From contig OX485806.1 in the NCBI GenBank assembly GCA_950295325.1, positions 56,539,169 through 56,603,168 of the forward strand: a DNA stretch of 64,000 bases, written 5' to 3'. Source of the DNA: Polytrichum commune (taxonomy: Eukaryota > Streptophyta > Polytrichopsida > Polytrichales > Polytrichaceae). Positions 1 to 12,828 of this stretch are shown here, in pieces. The stretch's first letter is position 1. Every line of letters begins with the position of its first letter. Position numbers and translations under genes: made by a program. The notes beneath the pieces are model-generated. The model did not search any database and had not been told where the DNA came from. It worked only from the letters and a program-made list of their open reading frames with translations.

Positions 1-3000
1 TGTGCTATTGGATGAGAAAAGGTAAATTTTTGTTGAAAAATCTTGGATGGATGCCTTCACAGGTTGGTTGGCTTGAACAATATTGAACGAACGTATCCAA
101 TGTGGATTTAATGTTCTCTACCTATGTGCCGGGAGGGAAAATTTTAGCGCGTTGTTTGAATTGCAATTTTTTTTCCTAGTTTTCTTTGGCAATATAAGTA
201 AAATAGGGTATTTTAAAATGATTCCCCCCCAAAATAATAATTATTGATAGGGTGTACTAAAATACAAGCATTTACCTTCATTTTGAAAAATACCTTGTAT
301 TGTTTTCTACAAGGTAGATAGCCCCTCGATAAATAAGTCTTGTGCGCACGTGTATGCATTAATATAAGAGGGAGTGACCCCCCGAGACCATGAGATCTTG
401 CTAGATATAAGTTCTAACCATCCAATTTTTATCAAAAAAATTGTTGACTTTATTTTTTGGTTTTTCTTAGAAGTCGATTATTCTTGATCAACTGCTCTTA
501 GTCAATTACAATAATTAAGTTTGAGCAATTGACTATTTCAATCTTTTGCTAAATCAAAAAATTAAAATACCAAAAAAAATCCTAAAAGACCATTTGATTT
601 CATAGCTAATAAGGTCTATTGGCCTTGATTTTTTTAATTTGTTTGTTTGCAATAGATTATTGTGTTAGTTATTATTTTATAGTCAATTACCATGGCGACT
701 AGAAAATAATAGTCAACCAAAGGATTGACCTCATCAATTTACCCCTAGATATTATCCTCCTCTGACATGATATATTTTGGTCCAACGCCACGTTGTTGTC
801 ACAAATGTGATGTATTATGAAATCCCTAGTTGGCCATTACAACTTATATTGACATGTTTTACTACGGTGTGGAGCACATGTTGAGGTTTTCACTAACTAA
901 ATTACGGAATTCTTAGTGCGTTTGAGCAATTGTAAACCAAAACACTTAGTAACCATTGAACTATGCCATGATATCATCTGAAATCGGATGGGTTGGCTTA
1001 ATGTCTTGTTCAAACCGTCAAACCATAATTGCATAAGTATAATTTATTACGAGGCAGCATGACTCTTTGAATTCAATAACTTAATGGATAGGCATGGATT
1101 ATCAAATTAGTCGATAAAAAAACATTGGTTTTTTATAGCCCTTATCAATTGTTGTGATAGAAAACCAATTTTGTCAAGTTCTATGCGAGAAAATTAGATC
1201 TGATTGTAGTCTTGGTTGATTTAGATGTTTGGGCTCAATATTGATATGAATGAGCAAAGTTCTTCAAAAAAACAATGCCAATGGCTTTAGAGAATTTCTT
1301 TATTATCCAACATCATTTTGTGGTATGCTAGGATCCGTAGCGGGGCTTATCATCTTGATTGCGACAATTCTCTAGAGGAGATTATGTCTATATGTAACAT
1401 GAGGATCCTATAACCTTAGATGTCAAGTCTGGCTGTACAATCCCTCATGTGTAAGATATTTTGTTGAATGCGATTATGTTTATAGAGGGTACGGATATAC
1501 AAGAATGATAAGAAAACTTTTAGAAAGGTTTTTTTGTTACCTCCCCATTGATGGAACCTTACACCCCAGATTAACAATGGTTATCGAGGATTGCCTTGCT
1601 TTGTGTGGTGAGAAAATATGCGCCTTCCATGTTATTGTGGGCTAATTATGACACAATTTAATCCACACTTAATTTCTTTGTCTCCAAACGAGTAGATTTG
1701 TCCTTGTTATAAGGAATTCTCAAGTTCTCTATATTTGAGTACCTAATACAACAATAGAGGGTGCCATGAAAAAATTCCAATTTAAACAACACTATGATAC
1801 TAATTTTAGACATTTGACTCACAAATTTAAGATTGTGGTATACCGGAGCATTTTTTCCATATACTTGACCATGTCTGTTCCCAGTAGTCAAAATGTGATT
1901 TTTAGTAAGAATGGCAGTGAACACAAAGGCTACCATCACTATTGACCAAGATGCATTTGGACATGATTTCTTTTAGAGACATGTGTTACTATAATGTATT
2001 TACAATCTCTCGTATATGAATATAATTTTTATGTCCACTTATAGCATTATCCTTGTCTTTTATTTTGCTTGTGAGCATAAGAGTATCCCATCTGAATCTT
2101 GTGTTTTTTTTATTTAAATTTAAAATTGTTGGTCCTTTCTTGCCTTTTAAAAATTTCTTGTTGTGGACTTAAGAGGGCTTACATTCTCCAGTCACCATCT
2201 TTTTGTTCATTTTATTATCTTTGGTATAATTGTTGATGGGAAGATCTCTTAATTGAGAAACGTGATATATTTCCTCGACAAATTAGGACCATATGGCTCT
2301 AACCTTAGATATATACCCTAAGGTCGGCACAACAAGAATTTTAATACAGAATTATGAAATTTTATATCACTTTATGATGGTAAAATATGTTCATTATATA
2401 TCAATTTAATATTATTTAAGCATTTTGCATACGCTCATTAAAATAATTTATGATAAATCCAATTGTATCAAAAATTATGTATAAAGACAAACTCTAATAT
2501 GAAATATAATGTTTTAAAAGTTTAAAATTTATTTTTATATTATGGGGATCATAGTCCAAATTTTGGGATTTTTTCCATCTTATGAGTATATATAATTTTT
2601 TTAATAATAAATGTTAAGTATTAGAATAGAATATACAAGCATTGTAGTAATTTTAGTCCAAAACTTGTATTGAAGTTATTTTATAACTCTAAAACATATT
2701 ATTATATAGTCATTAACAATTCTCAAATGGTCTTATCATTCGAGGACCCTTGCAGTTTATCCCAATTGTTGCCACCACAAAAAAAATACTCCCTATTCAT
2801 GTCCAACATCTCTATACAAACTACATATTTCATGTTTTGTCTATGTATGTAATTTACTCCAGCCAAGAAGTTGATGATGTTATGATTGCATATTTTAAAT
2901 TTAATTTTTTTCGTGTTCGTTCTTTGTAATCCCCATGTCTTCTACAGGGTGTAATATCATATCTAATGAGTATCATTATTAATTAAGTATGTTCAAAATT

Positions 3001-5770
3001 AATTAAGCATATGTAATTATTATTTCAGGTGTTTAAAAAATATTTATTTAGTCAAATTTAGGTCAAAATGTCTACTTTAAGTTATATGTTTGTTCTTCAA
3101 AGTTACGGCAGCCCACAGACAAATGATAATAAGAGGAGATAAGAAATTCGATTATGCATTCGGCAAAGGATTAAATGAGGGTTTCACAAAGCTAATTTAA
3201 TTAATAAAAGTTCTTATCATATCCTATTATGTTTGATTAGACTTCATTTTACCCTATTTTTAATTAAATACTCTTAGTATAGCACTTTCATGCTTCATAA
3301 ATCATTATTCCAAAGTGTGGGAATCTTATTTTGCTGATGATCCCTGCTTATTATATTGCCTTGGGCTTATGGACAATGAAGTTTTATGGCAGTCTCTACA
3401 ATATGTACCCATCTTGTTGTGTTTGATTTAAGATGGAGTATCCACATTAAATTCCATAAAACTACATGCTTACCTAGATCATATGTATAAATCTTTTTAT
3501 ACACAACCCTATAAGAAGTCTTGTGTTTGGCTTGCAAATCACACCTGAAGCTCTGGGTGGCAATTCTCCCCTTTAGAACAGTTGTTTCTAAACTATTTCT
3601 AATGCTTCTAATAAAATATGGTTTTTTATTCCACAAAGAGGAGCTTCGTGCTTGGAAAGAGTGCATAAGAGGAATCCATTGATACCATCTAATGCCTAAA
3701 CTAGAAAACATTCCACTTTCAAATGTTATATTCAAAACTATTTAGAAGCAAGTTATTCAAAAGTGGGGTCACCATGCAAAACCCTAGCTGCTTTGTTTGA
3801 GGTCTAAGAAAATTCATAAAATTTCATAGGATTTACAGCCATGAAAATGCTTATAGTGTGAAGGCCACTACAAAAGAAAGCTTCTCAAAAATAGTTTAGC
3901 AACCACGTCCTAAAGACAAGTGCTATAAGTAGTGGTCCAAGATGACCCTACACTACCGGGTGATAGTGGAGAGGTACCCAATTCTGAATGAAGTGGTTGG
4001 CGATTCGATTCCCACTGTGAAATCTTCTCTCTACTTGACGGTAAAAACTAGCTAGGTAGGTGGAATCCAAGACCCCACCCACTGCAAGGTAGATTGTAAA
4101 CCCCACCCTGCACCAAGAGGATTCTTGAGGAGAGTAGGGCCAACATGCTCAAATTCACGTCCAATTGGCCGACATTGGTTAATAATTTATTTATCTATTT
4201 ATTTGCTACAGATTGTTGTCACCTGGGGGCTTGAAGTCACTACACTAAATATGACATTTAGTGACACCAATTCCAATTGTCTTGCTAAATACTCGGGGGG
4301 GGGGGGGGGTAGTCATTGGTTGGAGTAGCAATATACGTGCAAACAAATGATAGGGTATTTAAAAAACATGGGGGCAAAAATTTATAATTGGACTTAAGAG
4401 TAATATAGGGTATCAAAAATGGCACTGGACATCTCTAAAGTACTATAGGGTATGGAATAATAGGTAATTTGGAATTATAAGTAATGCAAGCCATTTTTAT
4501 ATTAACCCAAAGTAGAAATTTACATAATGATAGCATGTGAAAAAAAAATAAAAATTGAAAGTAATACCCCCCTATAAAATAGTGGTTGTTCGCACCTATA
4601 TCCTTAACTTTTTAACACACTGCCCCCCCCCGAGGCTGAATACTAATTGTAAATTGCGGTATAGTGTCACCAACATTAAATGTTAATCCCATATTATTTT
4701 TCATTCCTTGTAATTTTTTGGGGGATTATAGATTTACAGTGTTGCAATTGTTGTCACTTACCAAGTGATTCTTAATCCATATTTCAATCATCCATGACAA
4801 TATTTCATCACAAGTTGCTAAGAAGAGAAGGTAGGGTTTTGGCTAATCGATGAACTCATCCATCATCTTTTGGCAATATTTGTTCACTTATTCATAAGAA
4901 GTGTCATCCGAAAAGTACCATAGTGACATAAGATGTCATATGACACTAAATATCATACTCAGTGTAGTATTTGTGTGAAGGCCCCACTAGGATACCAATA
5001 TGGACTTCGTGAATAGTATGGTTGTATATGCTACATGCTTGACCAACATGTTGAAGACCACGTCATGTCATTCTCATCCCTATTTTATTCTGAGACATAA
5101 AAAAGCCTGATGAGCGAATCTACTATTCGACATGCTTTAGTACAACGTCATCTAGTTACAAATTACAAGGACTCAAAAAAATTCAAGATAAAGTAAATTC
5201 ATTGATGTTAAACATGACATACAAGATGAGAACGCCATACAAAAACAAAATACCTTACAACTTCACAAGAGATAAGTTTGTATGTACAAACAGAAACACT
5301 TGCTCACGAGTGCGGTGGGCAGGCGACCGGCCAAGGTAATGCTAGAGCCCACATGGAAGGACAGATGGGCTTTTTCTGTCTGCCAAGGAATTCTCAGATG
5401 TGGAAGGGCACTCAGGCATGTGCAATTCCTTACAGTAACCAAAGCAACCCATTTCTTTGTTTGAAGGTTACCGTTGTTTATGACTTAATTGCTGTCCAAG
5501 ATAATCGTTGTCATGCTTCAAACTAACACAAAGAGATTGCCAGAATGCTGCCAGGGTGAATGTTTTGGCAAGGGTGCATGGACAATTCCAAGTTCTACCC
5601 AAAGAACTTTTTATGAGGATTCAGTATGTCGACAATATAGTATTCTGTTAGGAGCCCGCGAAACTTGAGACAGTGACGACATCAGTCTGCAAACTAATGA
5701 TTCTCACCTTGATAGGTGCCGCCTATGAAAGTGCGACTGGTGTAGATAATTCCTAAAATAAACTTCTCAC
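1..5770. other. AT-rich stretch without a recognisable gene
   Basis: I see no conserved protein motif, RNA gene or clear transposon end here. Open frames are short and low in complexity; the longest, on the minus strand at 3,367-3,735, has no motif I know. Notable composition features are a run of about 13 G near 4,297 and a C run near 4,623. This is probably old, decayed repeat DNA. Confidence 0.5.
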
Positions 5771-5822
5771 TTCCTATCGAAAAACTCTGAACCTACGGCA
5801 ACCCTTAGGCCACTTCCCATTT

Positions 5823-7821
5823 TTACGACTGCCTTGAGGGCTGCTCACCACCGAGGCATAATTGCTGAAATATCGATAATCTTCTGGATCGATGTTTCTG
5901 TGGCTCCGCTGATCTTGTCGGTGCTTGTGAATAGGACGAAGACATGGAATTCGATCTGTGAATGAATCGGCACCGCTTCCCGTAGCTGCAGAGCCCCGTC
6001 TCCGTGTATGACCTGCACATCTGCAGGGCTTGTTCATTGAGGCCTTGCAAGCGGAGCATAGTGCACACAGACTTCAATAACTGCTCGAGCAAAGATCTCA
6101 CAACATGTTGGACAAAGATGTAGCGACCTTGTTGAGAGTAGTTTTTCTCATAGGTCACAATCCAGACGAAAGGACCTCTCTTCATTAAATGGAACTCTGA
6201 TTTGTACAACATCCAAAGTGCTTCAAGATAATACACATCCAAATGTCTGAAAAAAGGATGCTCCCAGGGTCGTCCACAGCTTCTTTTTACCAAAGAAATT
6301 CTTGACCCGTCGTCGACATCCGAACAAAACCCCAAATCGACTGAATTTTTTTTTTAAAAATAAAATGGATTCCCACTTCTGGCGAACTACTTGACTGAGT
6401 TATAGTACCTCCGTTTTGTATTTTGGATGCCTGGGGACAGGCCTGAGATCTTCATTCCCGTGCGCAAACTACAAAGAAAGAACGTATTGCAGACAGTGAG
6501 AAAAGCCTCAGAATATTACAGGGTCGGACAGTCTGCCCTTACATGCAATACATCAGATCTGCGTCAAATATAGCCCAAGTTGTTTTTAATACTAATCAGC
6601 ATCTGATTTGGGTAATAGCCAAATATTATATGTATATTATTGGGTCACTGATAATTGTAGTCACTGGTTACTTATAAAAGGTTAATTCATTTCTGGCGCT
6701 TTATAATTTCCAGCAACTGGGGCCCAGTATTTCTCGAAGCACGCACGTCTGGATCCACGGATCATTATCGATTTGTTGACAGTTGTTGAAGTTTAAAGTG
6801 CAACTGAGCTGCAGGGAAGCGCCAATCAGCAGGTCTTAGAGAAAATATGAATGAGTGATAAACTTATTCAGCTCAATTGTCAAAAGTACCTGACACTTGG
6901 TTGAGTATCTGCAGTTACCCGTCTCTTCCCAGGATCTGCACAGCTCAGTCTTGTACAGACCAGTTTTCACTAAGGACAGATGCTCAGTCTCGTCAGAAGA
7001 AACAGACGAGCTGGTACGCACTTCTGATTGAAGCGGGATGCTGCTACTCGACATGCCATTCGGCACTAGAGTTTCTTCAGTCGACTGCATCCTTATGGCC
7101 GATGTTCTGTTGGCACGCCTTGAATTGTAATGAGATTGCAACGGTACTGCTGGAGGGACATGGCTGCGTGCCAGAATTTCATCAGGATCAGTATAAGAGA
7201 AACTCACAGGTGTGTAGAGAAGAGCATCATGTGCATTCTGTGACGGCGCGTTCGTACGCAGCGCAGAGATTGAGCACAGAAGAGTTTCAATGTCGCTAGT
7301 CGGACGGTGAAGTTCACGTTTGTTTGCATAAAAGTGCGAAACATTTACGGTCCTCCTTGCATCTTGGAGCACAAGGGGGGTGCTAAGATGAGTAAAGTCT
7401 CGGAGTTCGTCTTCGAAGCTCCTCACGGACAATTGGCTTTGAGTGATTGAGGTGTCTTCTTCTTCTGTGGGCTTTGAGCTCATTCTTTGATTCTGAGAAA
7501 AAGCAATGACCCCTTTCTGGTTTTCAGGAAGTTTGTTGAGGGGGTAAGATATCCCCCAAAGGTTCAATTCTTCCTCTCTATGTAGTCTGCAGCTGCAGTG
7601 TGTATACTCTGCACCGCAGCCGCTAAGTTGATTCGCCATCTGAGGTTCGTGAAACACGCTATAGTTTCGCTCTGAATTAGGAGTAGTACAACCTGAGGCC
7701 AATAGAGGTGAACACAGCGACAATGGGAGTGCAGGAAAGAGTGACGAGAAAGCGCTCCGGACTGGGGAAAATTTAACGACTGATCACATGCAGGGAGTGG
7801 AGATTGATCTTCTATGACCAT
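5823..7821 (-). CDS. Tandem CCCH zinc-finger (tristetraprolin-type) RNA-binding protein
   Basis: This looks like the one intact host-type gene. Three exons join in phase: about 7,770-6,890, a 60-nt exon at 6,468-6,409, and 6,020-5,823. Exon 1 ends with finger one (YKTELCRSWEETGNCRYSTKCQ split at the final Q). The 60-nt exon supplies FAHG...HPKYKTE. The last exon begins with finger two (MCRSYTETGLCSYGKRC, then RFIH). Both fingers are C-x8-C-x5-C-x3-H and the gap between them is 18 residues, the classical TTP arrangement. Proteins of this family bind AU-rich mRNA 3' ends and promote decay, in cytoplasm and nucleus. The N-terminus is unsure. An ATG at 7,821 opens a frame that would need a shift or a small intron to reach the frame used from about 7,723. 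The long N-terminal region is serine-rich without other domains. Seed plants mostly have other CCCH spacings, so this form suggests a non-seed plant. Confidence 0.85.
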
Positions 7822-8039
7822 GATGAAAACCTTGCTTCACTTGTGTTCTATATGGCACTTCATACGTTACCGTGGCCCTTCTCTCGGAACTCAAATCTGG
7901 CAGAAGATGAAAGAGTATTGGTCACAGTTGAAGTAGAAGAGTGCTGTATAAACAACGCAATTAATCTGAAAAACATTTACCACTATTGGTTCTGCGAGCG
8001 ATTCAATTGAGGCTTCGTATAGCACAGCAAAGCATATAA

Positions 8040-10890
8040 TATGCGTACACACTAAGGTAGACCTGCCTTATCTTAATTGAACACCTATACTTGAGTGGTT
8101 TGTGGTTTGGGGTGTGACTTCAAAAATGAATATTATAAAGACATGCATTTAAAAGAGATTGGTTTGCCTACTCAAATCATGATAACTATTTTTTTGCACA
8201 AAGCTTCAATAGTCAACATAATTGGGGGATCTCTATGACCATTTATTGAGCATGAGAATCTTCACTTTGATGAATAATAAGATATTGAGACGAGAGAAAA
8301 TTAATGCATATGAGCATACTTCTCATTCATCTGTCGTGAAAACTTGCAATGTTTGTGGTCAATTTATCTCGAATGACTTGTACCAATCTAATTTGCAGTT
8401 TTTAAAGCAAATTGTGATGTCAAATCGGCTAAAATAATAACATCCGGGGTGCATTGGGGTTTTTTTTTTATGTTGGATGAATGAGAGGATGGCTTTTGTG
8501 CAACAATTCCCTCTCGGGGCGATCACACCCCTTTACATTTCGTAACCATGTGCAATAATGGGGTATGTAATTTGGGGATATTTATGCACCTCTCAATATT
8601 TTTTCCTCCCTATTTGTAGATAAAAAGCTATTTTGAAAAAAAAATTAGCACCCTATATTTATTTGTAATTTTTTAGAGAGGCTAATGTTTGTCATAATTT
8701 TTTTGTATAAATCATACAAATATCAAATAATGAACGGAATACTATAGCATTGCAAAACTAACTATGTGAGCAACAAACACTCCATATCATTCAAATTATC
8801 ATTCATTGGTTTTAGTTAGTAATACTAATCATAAACCATTCAAAGTACCATTCAAAACACAACCAAAAACACTAAGATATTAGTTAAAGGATTACCAATA
8901 AACATGGACATAACAAGCTGACATAGACTAGTTGTAAACATGGATAGAACCAAAAAAAAATACAATCATTTGTGACAAGACATGAAATTTGCACAACTAC
9001 CTACTTCAAAAAAACAAGGTTGCATTCAAATACAAGAAAGCTAAATACAAAATTTTAAAATCTTTAAATTAATTGTGTTCACAAACACATTCAGCTATAG
9101 TCCCATTCAATCCTTGTAACAAACATTTACAACGTGAAGGGTTAAGATACAACTATGCACCCTCCAAAACTATCAGGATATATGTTCAATATCCTCTACA
9201 ATGTCATGATAAGATTACTCCACAATTTTAGGTTTTTCCAGCATTAGAAAGAGTTACGAAGATTGAGAAAACAAATAAGTTCAAAGAATATTGGCCACTT
9301 AATTTGACTTCTATTTACAAACATGGCACCTTAATCTCCTATTTTTTAAAGTGAAACTAGCTACAACCATCACCATTTACTTCATGATCACTTGCTAAGA
9401 TTGTAAATCATTTGTGAACCTTACAATTCCTTACTGTATTTGAAAGGTTGAAACCCCGTTGAACTCCCAAGATTCAAAGACATGCACAAGAATCACGACT
9501 CACTACCTAGTCGAGCTTGCAAAGTGTGCATGACAACAATTAACATAGAAGAGTTGCATGCCAAGATTTTTTGAATATTCAAATAAAGTTGTTGACTCAG
9601 TATCCGTAACTCATCAAGGCCAATTCCTTATCATAATTTGGCAGACGTATCAACCAAATTTGACAACAATGCACATTAGTTCACCGTATGCATCCTTCCC
9701 AACCAAGTTGCAGCTCCTTCCTATAATTCTAGTAACAAGCTAGAAGTGTTGTAAGTCATGTAACAAACCATTGTAATAACCTTGTGTAAGCTATATTCCA
9801 AGCAATAGCACATAATCTCTAATCAAGCTGCCTTGAATATTTGTATTTTTTACAAATTGTTTGCTACAAGTCCAAGTGAATACCAAATAAAAAGCAAAAA
9901 CCAAGGGTGTGAAATTGCACCTCACGTGATAGAAATATTCCTTGTCCACACGATATCCATAGCATACCTCGCAAAGAAGAACTAGAGCATAAAAATCCAC
10001 CACAAGGTGTGAAAGAAGACCAATTTGCAAATTTAATGTCACAATCACTTTATATTGAGGGTCAACAATGAGGTGCACACACTGAGGTCAAATACAAAAA
10101 ATCTTTGACATCTATGAAAACGCCGAGGTCTTCGCGACTTTGCATTGGTGATCTTCGCAATAGAAAAGATGTGCACCTTTGGTGCCCATGAAAGACCTCG
10201 TGTGAATGCTTACAAGTTTCACACAAGTAATGGAGCTAAAAACATGCTAAAAAAATGTGTCTTACCTACCAAAGCAACGCAAGACCTCCTACCCAAACTC
10301 CATGTTTTATCACCTTTGCGCCATTGTGTTTGCCTAAACCCTGAGCAAACCTTACCTTGAAATCATGCTACCAAAACTTGAGCGAGGTCCAACATGTTCA
10401 GTGTTATTACAAAACCCAACGATCATTGAAGAACTCCAACACGTTATTTCCCCCAAAAAAACCCATGACATTTTCCTACATACTAATGTGCTTGATTCAA
10501 ATCTAAACAAAAACTACACACTTCTTCATCCAAGTAGTCAAACCCAAAATTATTCTTTTGATCTTACTACACATTTTTAGGGGGATCCTATGTCTATGAC
10601 CCTAGGAATTACAACTGATTACTACAATGGAGGAATTATCCACCGTCCTATTTTACATATAATCATGTAGGGGACATATTTCCAATGCTATAGTAGATCT
10701 AACAAAATTATACATTTTACCCTAAATGAATGAAATTGACCCTATTTTTTTATTTCATGTGGTTTTCTAAAATTCCGATAGTCTATCCCCAAAAATTTGC
10801 TCTCTCCAAATATTCATATGAACTCCAAGTTTATTAGGAAAGTGCCTACAAACTTGATTTAGGTTTGCTAACCATCTTGTACTAATCACA
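8040..10890. other. AT-rich intergenic stretch, nothing recognised
   Basis: There are no long open frames, splice-compatible exons or transposon ends that I can recognise. Short open frames (for example 10,145-10,580) lack motifs. It separates the CCCH gene from the transposon-rich part of the window. Confidence 0.45.
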
Positions 10891-10893
10891 TGT

Positions 10894-11572
10894 AACACTA
10901 TATTCGGTAATTGGAGATTTTTTGTTGATTTTGAGACTATTTAAGGACGTGGCTTTCACAATTGTAGGAAGGAAAACAGTATAAAGATGCTATGTTCCCA
11001 ATTTTGGATACATATATGAGACTCAAATCCATGGAACTACACAAACGTAAATAAGAAAATGGGATTTATGAAAACATTTGCATATACAAAACCGATATCA
11101 TATTTACTGAGTAGGGTTGAAGTACAACATACATGTGGAATATCCAATATTAGGCCAAAGTCCTAGAAATATAATCCCACAACTAATTGTATGTTAATAA
11201 TAGCCTATACGTTTGGACCGTGAATACGACTCACTACTTTTATTTTTGCAATAGCCTTTGTGGCCGTTTCTTTTGCTTTTGCTTTAATGGCATCCATGGC
11301 TCTAAAGATCTTGGACCCGCGGCTGTAACCTTGTTTATTGACTGGTCCCGAATATGTGCCATTTGCCCATATTTGCTGACTCGCTACCGATTTGTGGGTT
11401 GTGGTATTGTGAGTGGAATACGAATGCGTTTGGGAAACCGAATGTCTTGCACTCTTCCGTAGGGCCAAACAACGATCAGACTCGCAAGAAGCAGTCTTCA
11501 GTGTTCGCCTATCCAATGACGAAGTCGAGGATGACCGGCCCACATTCGTGTATATTGGGGTCTGAACAATGA
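10894..11572. mobile_element. Truncated left end of the giant-element family
   Basis: At 10,894 the sequence AACACTATATTCGG followed by a T-rich stretch and TTTTGAGAC matches the left end of the giant element at 21,646. It is followed, as in that element, by a minus-strand C-terminal exon (11,205-11,543) related to the last exon of gene A. After about 11,572 the similarity stops. I infer a deleted relative of which only one end and the final exon remain. This second copy supports the idea that end and exon belong to the same mobile unit. Confidence 0.6.
11205..11543 (-). pseudogene. C-terminal exon related to gene A of the giant element
   Basis: The frame reads through 112 codons and ends with a serine/threonine-rich stretch, then QGYSRGSKIFRAMDAIKAKA and a lysine/alanine-rich tail. 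Gene A's last exon has NGYSRGAEIFRNVEAMRAKE followed by a lysine/alanine-rich tail, so the two are homologous (Y-S-R-G-x-x-I-F-R core). No upstream exons of the gene are visible here, so this is a fragment. The function of this C-terminal module is unknown to me. Confidence 0.6.
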
Positions 11573-11579
11573 CAATAAA

Positions 11580-12823
11580 TATATATAATGAAGGGTTAGT
11601 ATAAGTGGTTACAAGTTACGGATGGAAGTCCGAAAAACCCAAAAAATTGAAATGCACTAATACACGGAAATCATCAAGGAAAAACTTGAGAATGCCAATA
11701 GTTGGGCACCTTGGCCTTCGGGGCGTTGGTGACATTGTATCATATCTTGGGAGAAGTAGCCAAGTGAGCTAGTCTGAAAAAGTAAGCATTTACGACCCAT
11801 GTACCCTAGAAGGAAAAATGTGGATGATTTACATCCTGAGTGGCAACTCCTAAATGATAGCCAAGGATGTGTAAATAATAATCCAGGTGTGGACCTAAAT
11901 ATCCATTTATAAAAGGGGGTTTCACTTTATTAATAAGAGGTCAAATTGGTACATTGTATTAATAATTATGGTGCAAAAATTCCCACATTCTATCACATGC
12001 CTCTGTGGCGATTCCATATGCTCCCTAAACTTTTTTTCATGGTCCACTATCATAATTTAAGCATATTACAATATATAATATGTGTTTTATGATTATGTGT
12101 TATGGCTAGAAATTGTCCAGCCCAATATGCACATATTCGTTTTATGAATACTGATATTATCCACTTATGAACCTTTGCTCAACATATTTTACTTTCTCAT
12201 TTTGGAGAATTAAAATATCATTGAATTTGATTTCTTGAGTACTTTGCGAGTACGTTCTTCAAATTGTACTAGTTTTAGCATTAATGTTTTTTAAAGCTAA
12301 GCATCATCTAGCATAAGTTGCCACCTTAGGGTTTACATTCAATTTGAAGCTTACATAAATTATGACAAAATGACTTGGAGATTTGCATTTATTTTACAGT
12401 TGACATGAGATTGACTCCACATCAAAATTTTGTTAAAATAGTAATCATTGTCATCTTTTGAAGTTTTGAGTACATGAGAGTTATTTGTAGAGCATTGGCA
12501 TCAAATGGGCATCAAACTCCCAATTCCCATTGACTTCGCAAAAACGTAAGCTTGAGGCTTAGCATAAGGTAACCCAAGTTATTCTAATGCTTAAATTCCC
12601 ATACTCATTAAATACGTCCCCCTATTGAAAGCCCAACTTTCTAGTTTGTCTACTTAGATGGGTGGGCCAAGCAAGTTTTGCATAGGCCAATCAAGGATTT
12701 AAGACGACGGGTTCCATGGACCTAGATCTTATTCTAGACCTAGGGATCTCTTAAAGTTCTTGGAATGGCAAGAAGTTCCAAATGTTTCATCCAACTTTGA
12801 AAATAGCCTTTAACACATGAAGA
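11580..12823. other. No gene recognised
   Basis: Mixed AT-rich sequence between the truncated element end and the nested LTRs. I see no conserved coding motif. It may include remnants of an older repeat into which the LTRs inserted. Confidence 0.4.
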
Positions 12824-12828
12824 ATTGG

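Noticed and set aside
3367-3735. 122-codon minus-strand open frame
   Set aside because: No motif, AT-rich codon content and no supporting neighbour; probably chance.
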